Source: Hungatella effluvii
GTDB lineage: Bacteria; Bacillota; Clostridia; Lachnospirales; Lachnospiraceae
NCBI RefSeq assembly: GCF_003201875.1
Contig: NZ_QJKD01000008.1
Location: 1 to 64,000, forward strand
Direction of reading: 5' to 3'
Length of the DNA: 64,000 nt
Under the pieces are notes generated by a model. It was not told the DNA's origin, made no database searches, and worked only from the letters and a program-made list of their open reading frames with translations. Shown here one piece after another: positions 1 to 8,784 of the stretch. The position numbers and the translations under genes are program-made. Position 1 is the first letter of the stretch; the number at the start of each line of letters is the position of its first letter.

Positions 1-134
1 TGTTCCACTAATAATTCATTCAATGTTCCAAGCTTGCGGATGGTTCTGGACGTAGATTTTCCGTTGCCATCTATAAAGGACTGCTTGATGTAAAACGATT
101 CAGCATTCTTTGATTTTGATGTATTTACCTTCAT
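1..134 (-). CDS. IS1634-like transposase, N-terminal part (runs off window)
   Basis: About 44 residues are visible, starting MKVNTSKSKNAESFYIKQSF and continuing with a GKSTSRTIRKLGTL motif. This is the start of an IS1634/IS4-type DDE transposase; the catalytic region lies outside the window. The ATG at 134-132 is preceded by a strong GGGAGG ribosome binding site. The same motif occurs in a decayed copy near 20,200, which supports a repeated mobile element rather than a host gene. Family assignment rests on recognising the N-terminal motif only; whether the gene is intact cannot be seen. Confidence 0.7.
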   Translation of the reverse strand, partial: MKVNTSKSKNAESFYIKQSFIDGNGKSTSRTIRKLGTLNELLVE

Positions 135-270
135 AAGTTATTACCTCCCTCCCCCTATTATACCATAAAAAGCTAAAAAGCCTATATATAAAAACATAAA
201 ATTTGACAAAAAAATATAAGCCAGTAGCGGCTTAGCGGTGTTTTTCTAGATTGGGGGTGTCAAACTCCCG
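135..270. mobile_element. Left-end non-coding region of the IS1634-like element
   Basis: On the minus strand this reads AGTTTGACACC near 268-256, then an A/T-rich stretch with TTTTTTTGTCAA, then the transposase start. The decayed copy at 20,090-20,280 shares AGTTTGACACC and TTTTTTTGTCAA in the same order. The shared block stops near 268, so the IS terminus is placed there approximately. The exact terminal inverted repeat and target duplication cannot be defined from one end. Confidence 0.5.
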
Positions 271-322
271 TAATTGGAGTTTACCACAACCTGACTTCGA
301 GTGCAATCGAATCTATCCTTTT

Positions 323-341
323 AAACGGTACTGTACCGTTT
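323..341. promoter_or_regulatory. Perfect palindromic operator over the gntR promoter
   Basis: AAACGGTAC-T-GTACCGTTT is a perfect 9-bp inverted repeat with a one-base centre. It covers the position expected for the -35 box (about 332-337) of the TATAAT at 355-360. GntR-family operators often have a GT...AC core, as here. Autorepression by the downstream GntR-type regulator is the simplest reading, but it is inferred. Confidence 0.6.
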
Positions 342-354
342 CATAAGCTCATGG

Positions 355-360
355 TATAAT
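355..360 (+). promoter_or_regulatory. -10 box of the gntR-regulator operon promoter
   Basis: TATAAT 18 bases upstream of the ATG at 378. The -35 region falls inside the palindrome at 323-341 and has no good TTGACA match. Transcription would start only about 11 bases before the ATG, so the leader would hold little more than the GAGGTG ribosome binding site. Confidence 0.55.
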
Positions 361-377
361 AAGGCAGAGGTGAAAAC

Positions 378-1829
378 ATGAAAGGCAGCAATGAATTATA
401 CAGACTCGTATACGACTATTATGCAACCAGAATCCTGTTTGGCTTTTATACTTATGGGGATGCGATACCGTCCCTCCATAAAATATGTGTTCAATTCAGA
501 CTGGCGGTTCCAACGGTTCGGACAGCATTTACTTATCTGGAGCGGGACGGATATATACAGGTCGAAGCGTCCAGAGTGGCACACGTGGTTTACAAGGCGG
601 CTCCCGCCCAGATCAAGAGTAACATTGCCGACTACTTTCTGCCGCGGGAGGACGGATTAAAAGACATCGGAGTGGCCGGGCAGGTTCTAATCGAACCGCT
701 TTTCGCACTGGGGCTTCAGCGCTGGGAAGAGGACAAGTGGAATCAGCTGCGTGAATGGCTCTCCAATCCCGCTCCGGACGCGTTTTTTATGCAGATTGAG
801 CTCTATATACCGGCGCTTTCTGCACTGGATAATAGGCTACTGCTAAATCTTTACTGGGAGATGGTCCGCTACCTCTGCTTCCCTTATCTGGCCAAACACC
901 ATATTGTCTGTAAACGATCCCTGGAAGAACTGGGAAACTGGACAAAAGAAGAGATTATCCACTATCTAAAAGCTGAACATTTCACTATTTATCATAAAAC
1001 TGTTGATAATCTGTTTTCTTTTCTAAAAACTGTACGACCAAACTATGTATCAAACGAACCGGAGCCTATCCCTTTCCAGTGGAGCATCTACCGGCAGCGT
1101 CCCCAGATACGATATTTCCTGGCTGCCAACATCATCCGGGGAATTTCCTCCGGAATTTACACCATCGGAAGCTATCTCCCCTCTCTGCCGCAGATGGCCG
1201 AAAGGTATGGAACAGCGCTGTCTACGATACGCCGTACGGTCTCGCTCCTCAATGACCTGGGAGTGGCCGCGTCCCAGCACGGTAAGGGCGTCCTGATCTG
1301 TATGACACCGCAGGCCATTGATTTTTCCAGTCCTGATGTGCATGAGATGCTGGATCTCTATCTGGAAAGTTTCCAGATGCTGGTATATACCTCCCGGTCG
1401 GTATCCCTGTTTACACTTCAGTCCGTCTCCAAGGCGGCTCTGGAGATTTTAACCGAGCAATTCAGATGCATCAGGAAGGAAAACCGAACGTATCTGTATT
1501 TTGAAATCTATCTGGCCTTCATCGTGAAAAACTGTTCCTCTGCCATGGTGCGTGAGTGTTACGACAAATTAAAACTGTTTCTGGCCTGCGGCTATCCGGT
1601 CACCCTGATGAGGCTGAAAAAAAGCAGTCTGGGTCAGGAATACGAACCTGCCGTCCTCCAGGCGGTCGCTTCACTTGAGGCCGGGGACACGGAAGGTTTC
1701 ACCGATCAGTGGTGTGAATTCTTAAGCCGGCAGGAGAACGAGGCGAGATCATTTATCATGGAACAATGGAGGCATTCACCCAACAATCAGAACATTCACC
1801 AGAAAGCAGGTGACAGTCATAGACGGTAA
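378..1829 (+). CDS. Tandem winged-helix GntR-family transcriptional regulator
   Basis: A 483-residue cytoplasmic regulator with two GntR-type winged-helix domains, at about residues 5-75 (IPSLHKICVQFRLAVPTVRTA) and 240-310 (LPSLPQMAERYGTALSTIRR). The regions between and after look helical and resemble no known effector domain. A duplicated GntR DNA-binding domain in one chain is uncommon; normal GntR proteins have one. The ATG follows GAGGTG and overlaps a promoter with a perfect palindrome, suggesting autoregulation. The stop overlaps the start of the response regulator gene, so the two are translationally linked. With the kinase and ABC transporter downstream, a role in sensing a peptide antibiotic or envelope signal is plausible but inferred. 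Confidence 0.8.
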   Translation: MKGSNELYRLVYDYYATRILFGFYTYGDAIPSLHKICVQFRLAVPTVRTAFTYLERDGYIQVEASRVAHVVYKAAPAQIKSNIADYFLPREDGLKDIGVAGQVLIEPLFALGLQRWEEDKWNQLREWLSNPAPDAFFMQIELYIPALSALDNRLLLNLYWEMVRYLCFPYLAKHHIVCKRSLEELGNWTKEEIIHYLKAEHFTIYHKTVDNLFSFLKTVRPNYVSNEPEPIPFQWSIYRQRPQIRYFLAANIIRGISSGIYTIGSYLPSLPQMAERYGTALSTIRRTVSLLNDLGVAASQHGKGVLICMTPQAIDFSSPDVHEMLDLYLESFQMLVYTSRSVSLFTLQSVSKAALEILTEQFRCIRKENRTYLYFEIYLAFIVKNCSSAMVRECYDKLKLFLACGYPVTLMRLKKSSLGQEYEPAVLQAVASLEAGDTEGFTDQWCEFLSRQENEARSFIMEQWRHSPNNQNIHQKAGDSHRR

Positions 1830-2523
1830 AATTTTATTGGCAGACGACGAAAAAGATATTGCAGACCTTATGGAAGAAGTCCTGCGCCAGGACGGTTTCC
1901 GGGATATCCGAAAGGCCTGTAGCGGCGCGGATGCGGTGAACATCTGCCGCGAATTCCAGCCGGACGCGGTCATTCTCGATATCATGCTTCCGGATATGGA
2001 CGGTCTGGAGGTATGCAGGCAGATTCGGGAGTTCTCCTATTGCTCCATCCTGTTCCTTTCTTCTAAAAATGATGATGTGGATAAAATTCTCGGTCTCGCC
2101 TCGGGCGGAGACGATTATATCACCAAACCATTCAGCCCCCGCGAGGTTGTGTTTCGCGTCAAGGCGCAGCTTCGGCGCCAGCATTATCAGGCTTCCTCCT
2201 CCCAGGGCGCGGGCTCCGTCTTAACCGCCGGTCCCCTCTCGCTGGATAAGGAAAGCGGGCGGGTCTATAAGGATGGACTCGAAATCTCCCTGACCGGACG
2301 CGAATTCCTTATGCTCTCCTATCTCATGGAAAATGCAGACAAGATCATAAGCAAAGAACGTCTCTATGAACAGGTCTGGGGAGAATCCAGCAGCATCTGT
2401 GACAACACAATCATGGTACACATCCGTCATCTCCGGGAAAAAACAGAGACGGACCCGTCGAGACCGCAGCAGCTCATCACCGTAAAAGGCCTGGGCTATA
2501 AGCTCAGGAAAAGGATCGAATAA
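1810..2523 (+). CDS. OmpR/PhoB-family response regulator
   Basis: A 237-residue response regulator. The receiver domain (residues 7-125) has the acidic pair D12/D13, phosphoacceptor D57 in VILDIML and the conserved Lys in YITKPF. A C-terminal winged-helix DNA-binding domain (about 140-235) ends in the typical VKGLGYKL. It starts at a GTG inside the end of the gntR gene (20-base overlap). The next gene is its probable partner kinase, beginning right after the stop. By analogy with Bce-type and similar systems it would activate the ABC transporter genes downstream; that target is an inference. Confidence 0.93.
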   Translation: MTVIDGKILLADDEKDIADLMEEVLRQDGFRDIRKACSGADAVNICREFQPDAVILDIMLPDMDGLEVCRQIREFSYCSILFLSSKNDDVDKILGLASGGDDYITKPFSPREVVFRVKAQLRRQHYQASSSQGAGSVLTAGPLSLDKESGRVYKDGLEISLTGREFLMLSYLMENADKIISKERLYEQVWGESSSICDNTIMVHIRHLREKTETDPSRPQQLITVKGLGYKLRKRIE

Positions 2524-3891
2524 ATGAAGAAATCCGGTTACCGCACCACATTCCACATATATTTTATCTTCCTGCTGACGCTGATCGGCACGATCCTGTC
2601 GGCAATTCTTCTCTTTTTTCTGCTGATAACAGTTCGAAAACCGGACGGGTCTTACGTCAGAAGTGACTGGCCAAAAGCCTTTACAGAGAGTTTCGGCAGA
2701 CAGATCCAGTTTACGGACGGTACGCCCCGGGTTACACAGGCCGGAATCGAGCTGCTGCAGGACAACGGCGTGGGCCTCCAGATCTTAGCTCCGGATGGCC
2801 TGGTGGCATACAGCTACGGAAAGCCGGATTTCGTCAGCGGCTCTTATTCCGCCTTTACCGGCACCGTTCAGGGCGCCGGAGAAGACTGTGTCTATATCCT
2901 CTATTTTCCCATGAAAATATCCGCCATCACCATGTATCTCAACGGAGATCGTTTTTCTGGCGGCCGGTCGGTCATTCTGACCATTTTATGCGTGCTGTTC
3001 CTGGTTATTCTCATCTCCGGCGCCCTCTACGGCTTCTGGACCTCCAGACAGTTAAAGCGGCTGACTGCCTCCATTCAGGACATCTCCCTCCGCCGCTATC
3101 TTACTGATCACAGCCGCGGCGCGTTCGAAGATCTGTACGCCAGCCTGAACACGTTAGATGCCGAGATCCGGGCCAGCGACCGGCTGAGGGAAGAGACGGA
3201 GAAAATGCGGGAGGAATGGATATCCAACATCACTCACGACCTGAAGACGCCCCTCTCCCCGATTAAGGGCTATGCGGAGATCATAAAGGAGGGGGACGCC
3301 GGGCAGGAGGAATCTTACAGGCGGTACGCCGCAGTCATGCTGAAAAACGCAGCCTATATGGAAGCGCTCATCGATGATCTGAAGTTGACGTACCAATTGG
3401 AGAACGGCCTGATTCCCGTCAGCCGGGAGAATCAAAATATGGTCCGCTACCTGAAAGAGCTGGCGATCGATATTTTAAACACGCCCGAGTACGAAGACCG
3501 CGTCATCGGTTTTGACAGTACGGAAGATGCCATATTTTATTCGTTTGATGAAAAGCTGCTGACGAGAGCCTTTCGCAATCTGATCATCAACGCCTTTGTA
3601 CACGGAGGAGAAGCGGCGGAGGTCACGCTCCGGATAATCAGCTTTGCCGGAACGCTGCTGATCCAGTTGGCTGACAACGGAAAGGGCATAGGACCGGAGG
3701 AAGCAGAGCACCTTTTTGACCGCTACTACCGCGGCTCCGGCACCGATACCGGTACCGGAGAGAAACCGGAAGGGACCGGCCTGGGCCTGGCAATAGCGAA
3801 AAGCATTATCGAGCTGCATGGCGGAACGATCACTGCTGCCGGCACCCCTGGCGTGGGAACCGTGTTTTCGATTGAATTTCCTGTTTCTTAA
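2524..3891 (+). CDS. Membrane sensor histidine kinase
   Basis: A 455-residue kinase: first membrane helix at about 12-36, an extracytoplasmic loop of about 110 residues, a second helix at about 150-170, HisKA with H238 in ISNITHDLKTPLSP, then a HATPase domain with N box (RNLIINAFVHGG), DNGKGIG and GTGLGLAIAKS. All catalytic motifs are intact. It follows the response regulator without a gap and has an AAAGGAT ribosome binding site. The sizeable sensor loop argues for direct ligand sensing; BceS-type kinases have almost no loop and depend on the transporter. A strong terminator follows, so the ABC genes are probably transcribed separately. Confidence 0.92.
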   Translation: MKKSGYRTTFHIYFIFLLTLIGTILSAILLFFLLITVRKPDGSYVRSDWPKAFTESFGRQIQFTDGTPRVTQAGIELLQDNGVGLQILAPDGLVAYSYGKPDFVSGSYSAFTGTVQGAGEDCVYILYFPMKISAITMYLNGDRFSGGRSVILTILCVLFLVILISGALYGFWTSRQLKRLTASIQDISLRRYLTDHSRGAFEDLYASLNTLDAEIRASDRLREETEKMREEWISNITHDLKTPLSPIKGYAEIIKEGDAGQEESYRRYAAVMLKNAAYMEALIDDLKLTYQLENGLIPVSRENQNMVRYLKELAIDILNTPEYEDRVIGFDSTEDAIFYSFDEKLLTRAFRNLIINAFVHGGEAAEVTLRIISFAGTLLIQLADNGKGIGPEEAEHLFDRYYRGSGTDTGTGEKPEGTGLGLAIAKSIIELHGGTITAAGTPGVGTVFSIEFPVS

Positions 3892-3921
3892 GGTTAATTA
3901 AGGTTGTCTGAAAGTCAGATT

Positions 3922-3967
3922 AAGGCTGACAGTTTATCATAATTTCTATGATAGCTGTCAGCCTTTT
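3922..3967 (+). terminator. Intrinsic terminator after the histidine kinase gene
   Basis: A long near-perfect hairpin: AAGGCTGACAG pairs with CTGTCAGCCTT, and the inner TATCATA pairs with TATGATA around a short loop, followed by TTTTT. It lies 30 bases after the kinase stop. It separates the regulatory genes from the ABC transporter genes. Confidence 0.85.
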
Positions 3968-4120
3968 TAAAGTAACAGTTCAGCCTTCGCTTCCAGCTGC
4001 CGCTGCCCGGCCCGGTGTTTTCGTTTCCTGGACCTTTCCAGTTCCGGTTTCGGGCATAAGAAGTTCTAAACGTGCAGAAATTTTCTAAATCAGCTGATTC
4101 CACAGAAAGCAGGTGTCACA

Positions 4121-6595
4121 ATGAAGATCATACTAAAATATATTCTCACTAATTTAAAAGAGCGAAAGCTGCGGACTGCAGTCATGTTCCTGTCCATCCT
4201 GCTCTCCTCCATGCTTCTGTTCGTATCCTTTTCCATCGGCGCTTCGTATGAAAGTGCGCAGCAAAAAATGGCCAGAGGCATGGCGGGCAGCGCAGTTTTC
4301 TCTGTAAAAGCGGCAGACAGGGCCATTGGAACGAACGAACTTCCCCTGCTTTCGTCCGTCGAGGCGGGCGTCGGCGTGCTGAAGGGCACGGCCCTCTATC
4401 ATGAGAACGGCTACTACGAGACCATCGATTTAGTTGCCGCCGATTTAACAGAGCTGGAGAAAATCAATCCGCCTCATCTGGCCAATGGTGGGAAAATTAC
4501 TGATTTCACCGGCTGCCAGGTGATCCTGCCGGACCGATTTACTTTGAAGTACGGAATAAATAAAGGCGATACCATTCATTTACAGATTCATGACGCCACG
4601 GTTCCGTTTCAGGTTGCAGAAATTGCCAACTATGACACGGTTTTCCTCCGCCACACAAGGGGGGCAACAGCCCTTCTGCCTCTTTCCACCCTGGCCCCAC
4701 TCTTAGATCAGACGGACGGGTACAGCGAAATCCTGATAAAGCCCGCTGCCGGAGCGGACACCGCGGTCTTGAAAAACGAACTTGCCGCTGCTCTGCCCTC
4801 CCCTGCTTATGTCGTATCCGAGGTGGTCAACGAGGCACAGATCGCAGCCGACGCAAGGCAGAAATCCATGCCGTTTTTCCTCATCAGCTTTTTCTCCATG
4901 ACCATGAGCGTGTTCATTATTTACAGCAGCTACAAAGTAATTACCCTGGACCGCCTGCCGGTGATCGGAACCTTCCGCAGCATCGGCGCAGAGAAAAAGA
5001 CCGTGACCCGTATCTTCCTTCTGGAAAGCCTCCTGTACGGAAGCGCAGGCGGCCTTCTGGGAATTCCGTCAGGCATTGTGGTGCTGAAACTGATTCTTCA
5101 CGGCATGGGGCAGTCTCTGTCCCATGGCATAGAAATCCCGGCGGTGATCTCCCCGCTCAGCGCCGCGCTCTCATTTACCATGGCAGTAACCGCGGCATTT
5201 TTCTCCTCCTGGATTCCAATCCGCCATGCGGGACGCATGCCTGTGAAGGACATCGTGCTCGGCATCCCGGAAGAACCGCACACTTCCACCAGATTCGTCA
5301 CGAGCGTCTGTGTAATCGTGTTTCTGATCTCTGTGATACTGCCCCGTCTTGTATCCGGCCCCATGCTGTACCTGGCCGGCGGCTTCTCTCTGCTGGGAAT
5401 GATTGCCTCGGCCGTGCTTCTCGTTCCCATACTCACCAGCCTCTGTTCCGCGGCACTCACACCGATATACCGCTCCCTCCTGGGAAATGAGGGCTGGCTG
5501 GCTGCCCGGAACATGAGGGGCAATAAAAATACGGCGCAGAATATCACGCTGCTCTTCATCAGTATCTCCGCTGTGATTGCCATCACGGTTGTCGGTGATT
5601 TTGTCACAACGTATGTCAGCGATGTCTTTAACGGGGCGGAACTTGACGGCTTTGCGGACGGTCATATGGAACAGGAATTTGTCGACAGGGTAAAGGATAT
5701 GGATGGTATGGAACAGGTTCTGCCGCTTTACGTATATAAGAATCAGATAACAGCGGACGGCCTCCCCCTAAGCCGGATGGAGGCAACCGACCGTCTCGAC
5801 TGGTACGGTCCCATGCTGGCGCTCCATTATACGGATAAGGACATGGAAGCATCCGCCATTTCGGCCTTTGCCTCCGGGCGGGCCGTCATCCTGAGCACCG
5901 ACTGCATGAAACGAATCGGCGCTTCCATCGGGGACAGCCTGTCCCTCTCCGACGGCTCCGTCCAGCAGGACTATCTGCTCGTTGGCAGCTTCAAATCGAG
6001 GGCCACCGATGTCGAGGCCGTTATTCCCGCAGCTTGTGCGGTTTCCGATTTCGGAGCCGTCTCCTACGGCTTTCTCGCTTATACCGCGGCCGATCCGGAC
6101 GCCATCATGGTACAGCTTCGCAGCCTGTTCGGTGAAACCTCCAACTGGAGCCGGACAGTAGAAGAATTCAACACGGACGCCCTTTCCACGGTCGGAACCT
6201 TTTTGAAGCCCATGCGCACCATGACCTGGTTTATCCTGCTGCTAGCCGCGGTCGGCGTCGTCAACAACCTTTTGATCAGCCACATTCAAAAGCGCCGCAG
6301 CACCGCCATGTATAAGTCCGTGGGGCTTTCAAACCGCCAGATGGCGTTGGTCACAGTGATCGAAGGCTTTTCATCCGGCCTGATCAGCGCAGTCCTTGCT
6401 GTATTTATCTCTTATATGGAAATCCAGACCATCTTCCTTGTGGCTGGTCCAAAAATACAGATCGTGCCGGAGCTGGATGCTTTTACGTTTCTGACTTCCG
6501 GTATCCTGGGAATTGCGGTCACTCTGCTGGGCTCTATCGTACCCATCATTAAGTGCCGGAAAATGAAGCTTGTGGAAGAAATCAAATTTGAATAG
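4121..6595 (+). CDS. FtsX/MacB-type ABC transporter permease
   Basis: An 824-residue membrane protein with duplicated FtsX-type permease architecture: helix at about 15-40, a large extracytoplasmic domain to about residue 240, three helices (about 250-365), further helices at about 395-450, a helix near 475, a second extracytoplasmic domain, and three C-terminal helices (about 700-815). This fits LolC/MacB/BceB-like permeases that act in mechanotransmission or antimicrobial-peptide resistance rather than classical import. The ATPase gene follows 23 bases downstream. Its own promoter should lie at 3968-4120, but no clear -35/-10 pair was found. The ribosome binding site is AGCAGGTG. Confidence 0.9.
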   Translation: MKIILKYILTNLKERKLRTAVMFLSILLSSMLLFVSFSIGASYESAQQKMARGMAGSAVFSVKAADRAIGTNELPLLSSVEAGVGVLKGTALYHENGYYETIDLVAADLTELEKINPPHLANGGKITDFTGCQVILPDRFTLKYGINKGDTIHLQIHDATVPFQVAEIANYDTVFLRHTRGATALLPLSTLAPLLDQTDGYSEILIKPAAGADTAVLKNELAAALPSPAYVVSEVVNEAQIAADARQKSMPFFLISFFSMTMSVFIIYSSYKVITLDRLPVIGTFRSIGAEKKTVTRIFLLESLLYGSAGGLLGIPSGIVVLKLILHGMGQSLSHGIEIPAVISPLSAALSFTMAVTAAFFSSWIPIRHAGRMPVKDIVLGIPEEPHTSTRFVTSVCVIVFLISVILPRLVSGPMLYLAGGFSLLGMIASAVLLVPILTSLCSAALTPIYRSLLGNEGWLAARNMRGNKNTAQNITLLFISISAVIAITVVGDFVTTYVSDVFNGAELDGFADGHMEQEFVDRVKDMDGMEQVLPLYVYKNQITADGLPLSRMEATDRLDWYGPMLALHYTDKDMEASAISAFASGRAVILSTDCMKRIGASIGDSLSLSDGSVQQDYLLVGSFKSRATDVEAVIPAACAVSDFGAVSYGFLAYTAADPDAIMVQLRSLFGETSNWSRTVEEFNTDALSTVGTFLKPMRTMTWFILLLAAVGVVNNLLISHIQKRRSTAMYKSVGLSNRQMALVTVIEGFSSGLISAVLAVFISYMEIQTIFLVAGPKIQIVPELDAFTFLTSGILGIAVTLLGSIVPIIKCRKMKLVEEIKFE

Positions 6596-6618
6596 CTTAC
6601 AGAACTGGAGGATAAGAA

Positions 6619-7305
6619 ATGAAACCTGTTATAGAAACTGCCGCCGTAGAAGGGCGTCATATCGTTAAAAATTTCCGGCTCGGTGATACCGTGACCGAGG
6701 TGCTAAAGGACGTATCCCTGCAGGTAATGCCCGGGGAATTTGTCTCAATTATGGGACCATCCGGTTCGGGAAAAAGCACGCTTCTCTATATCCTCGGCGG
6801 TCTGGACACCCCGACAGGCGGCCGCGTGCTGCTGAACGGAACCGATATCTCCAGCTTCGGAGACGAAAAAATGAGTGTTCTCCGCCGTCGGAACATCGGA
6901 TTCGTCTTTCAGTTTTACAACCTGATTCCCAACTTGAATGTGGAAGAAAACATCATGCTCCCGCTTCTTTTGGACGGCCAGAAAATGGAGCGCTGCACAG
7001 ACCGGCTCGACCGGATTCTGGATATGGTGGGCCTGTCAGACCGGCGCAGACACACGCCCCGGGAGTTATCCGGCGGTCAGCAGCAGCGCGTGGCAATCGC
7101 CCGTGCGCTCATCGGCAATCCAGGAATTCTCTTTGCCGACGAGCCCACCGGTAATCTGGACACGAAAGCCGGCGCCGATATTATGAGCCTGCTGCGTGAA
7201 ATCAACCGCAGCACCGGGCAGACCATCATTATGGTAACCCACTCCCCGGAAGCCGCCAAAAGCAGCAGCAGAATCATTACGGTGCGGGATGGGAGCATCG
7301 TGTGA
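6619..7305 (+). CDS. ABC transporter ATP-binding protein (LolD/MacB type)
   Basis: A 228-residue ATPase with Walker A GPSGSGKST (residues 46-54), Q-loop FVFQFYNL, signature LSGGQQQR, Walker B ILFADEPTG and the switch His in MVTHS. Length and motifs match the LolD/MacB/YtrE group that pairs with FtsX-type permeases. It follows the permease gene with a GGAGG ribosome binding site. It ends tail-to-tail with the DASS transporter gene 33 bases away, and no clear terminator is visible in that gap. Confidence 0.95.
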   Translation: MKPVIETAAVEGRHIVKNFRLGDTVTEVLKDVSLQVMPGEFVSIMGPSGSGKSTLLYILGGLDTPTGGRVLLNGTDISSFGDEKMSVLRRRNIGFVFQFYNLIPNLNVEENIMLPLLLDGQKMERCTDRLDRILDMVGLSDRRRHTPRELSGGQQQRVAIARALIGNPGILFADEPTGNLDTKAGADIMSLLREINRSTGQTIIMVTHSPEAAKSSSRIITVRDGSIV

Positions 7306-7338
7306 TGCGGCAGAACCAGGCTTCCGATTCCGCTTACA

Positions 7339-8724
7339 CTACATCAATCCAAACAAATTCCATAATGGATACATGACAACAATAAATCCCACAAACATGA
7401 TCAAAGTCTTTAGGCCTTCCTGTTTGATAAAATCCTTCATCGGCATCATTCCGTATTCGTACATAATCAGGTTTCCGTTGGACTCATACGGCAGAAACAG
7501 CATTTCACATGCGTACACCAGGATCATGCAGGCCACCACCGGGTTAATGCCCAGGGACACGGCGATCTGCGCAAATGGAATAGACAGCCCGCCCAGCATC
7601 GCAAGGGGCGTCATGAAGAAATTGGCAATCATTCCAAACAGCATAAAGGAGATGCATACGACCAGCACGCTCTTTCCGGAGAGAAACGGCACGGCGATAT
7701 TCGTCAGGAAATCTCCAAATCCGACGGAAGCTCCCACGACGCCGATCCCGAGGCAGGCCGCTACAAGGAAGATCATGGAGAAATTGATTCTTCCGATTAT
7801 CTCCTTGTCCCCGATTTCAATGCCCGGAACGAACATCAGATACGGGATCGTCATAAATCCATAGGCCGCCGGAAGGCCGGTAAAGTTTGAGGAAAACAGC
7901 CAGGCGAACAGAAGCACGATCATGGCCACCGCCTTTTTCTCTTTTTTGCTCATCTTTCCCAGCTGCTCGTATTTTTCATCGAAAATCTTACGGTTCAGCT
8001 TTCCGTCCATCTTCTTTGTCTTATAAACCTTCATCAGGATAAACAGCGTCAGCAGGCACCAGATAATGAAGCAGCCGTTGTACAGGAATGTGGTGAACAT
8101 ACCCATGCTGTATTCCGGCACAAACTCCTGCAGAGATGTCTCAATCATGGAATAGTAGCTTGGATAGTACAGAAACACCGTGCTTCCTGTACAGCCTATG
8201 GTACCTGCGAAGCACACCAGCGATGATTCCCTGGAGGGCTTCAAATCCATGGCCTTGCACACACCAAAGATCAGTGCACCGGCAATCACCCAGCCATAAC
8301 AGAAGGTGACCAGATTTAGAAGAATCCCAATGACAAAGCAGCCGTAAACCACACCGCCGTAGGTTCCGCCGCATTTTCTTATGACAAAGTAGGCGATCCG
8401 TTTTAAAAGACCGCACTCATCCAGTACCGTACTGAAGATAAGTCCCCCCAGGACCATCCATACCGTCGTATTGGACCAGGAACCAAAAGCCGTCGCGGCC
8501 GGAACGATTCCGCTGACAATATACAGTGACGGAAGCAGAATCGCCGATACCAACAGCGGAAACAGCTCAAAGGCAATGATCATAATCATAAACAGCGTAA
8601 TCATAAAGAACCGCTTCAGACTTTCTGTAAAATCTCCCGAAACCGGAATAAAAGCAATGATGAAAGGAATCAATATGCTGACTGCCCATCCGATCCGTTT
8701 TTTCTTATCTGCACTCGTACTCAT
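7339..8724 (-). CDS. DASS/SLC13-family anion transporter
   Basis: A 461-residue protein with 10-12 membrane helices of the divalent anion:sodium symporter (CitT/SLC13) type, whose members import dicarboxylates, sulfate or related anions. The ATG at 8724 is preferred over an in-frame one eight codons upstream because GGGGAG sits 8 bases before it. It is the last gene of the GRE operon. In that setting the likely cargo is the sulfonate substrate, such as isethionate or dihydroxypropanesulfonate, but this is inferred from context; the sequence alone would equally allow a dicarboxylate carrier. Confidence 0.85.
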   Translation of the reverse strand: MSTSADKKKRIGWAVSILIPFIIAFIPVSGDFTESLKRFFMITLFMIMIIAFELFPLLVSAILLPSLYIVSGIVPAATAFGSWSNTTVWMVLGGLIFSTVLDECGLLKRIAYFVIRKCGGTYGGVVYGCFVIGILLNLVTFCYGWVIAGALIFGVCKAMDLKPSRESSLVCFAGTIGCTGSTVFLYYPSYYSMIETSLQEFVPEYSMGMFTTFLYNGCFIIWCLLTLFILMKVYKTKKMDGKLNRKIFDEKYEQLGKMSKKEKKAVAMIVLLFAWLFSSNFTGLPAAYGFMTIPYLMFVPGIEIGDKEIIGRINFSMIFLVAACLGIGVVGASVGFGDFLTNIAVPFLSGKSVLVVCISFMLFGMIANFFMTPLAMLGGLSIPFAQIAVSLGINPVVACMILVYACEMLFLPYESNGNLIMYEYGMMPMKDFIKQEGLKTLIMFVGFIVVMYPLWNLFGLM

Positions 8725-8784
8725 TCTAGTGTCTCCCCGGATAACCATCTGAACATCTGGGATGCCCTTTACAACGATCCTATT

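Noticed and set aside
7289..7864. Plus-strand frame of 191 codons
   Set aside because: Lies antisense to the DASS transporter, has no ribosome binding site and encodes a low-quality composition.
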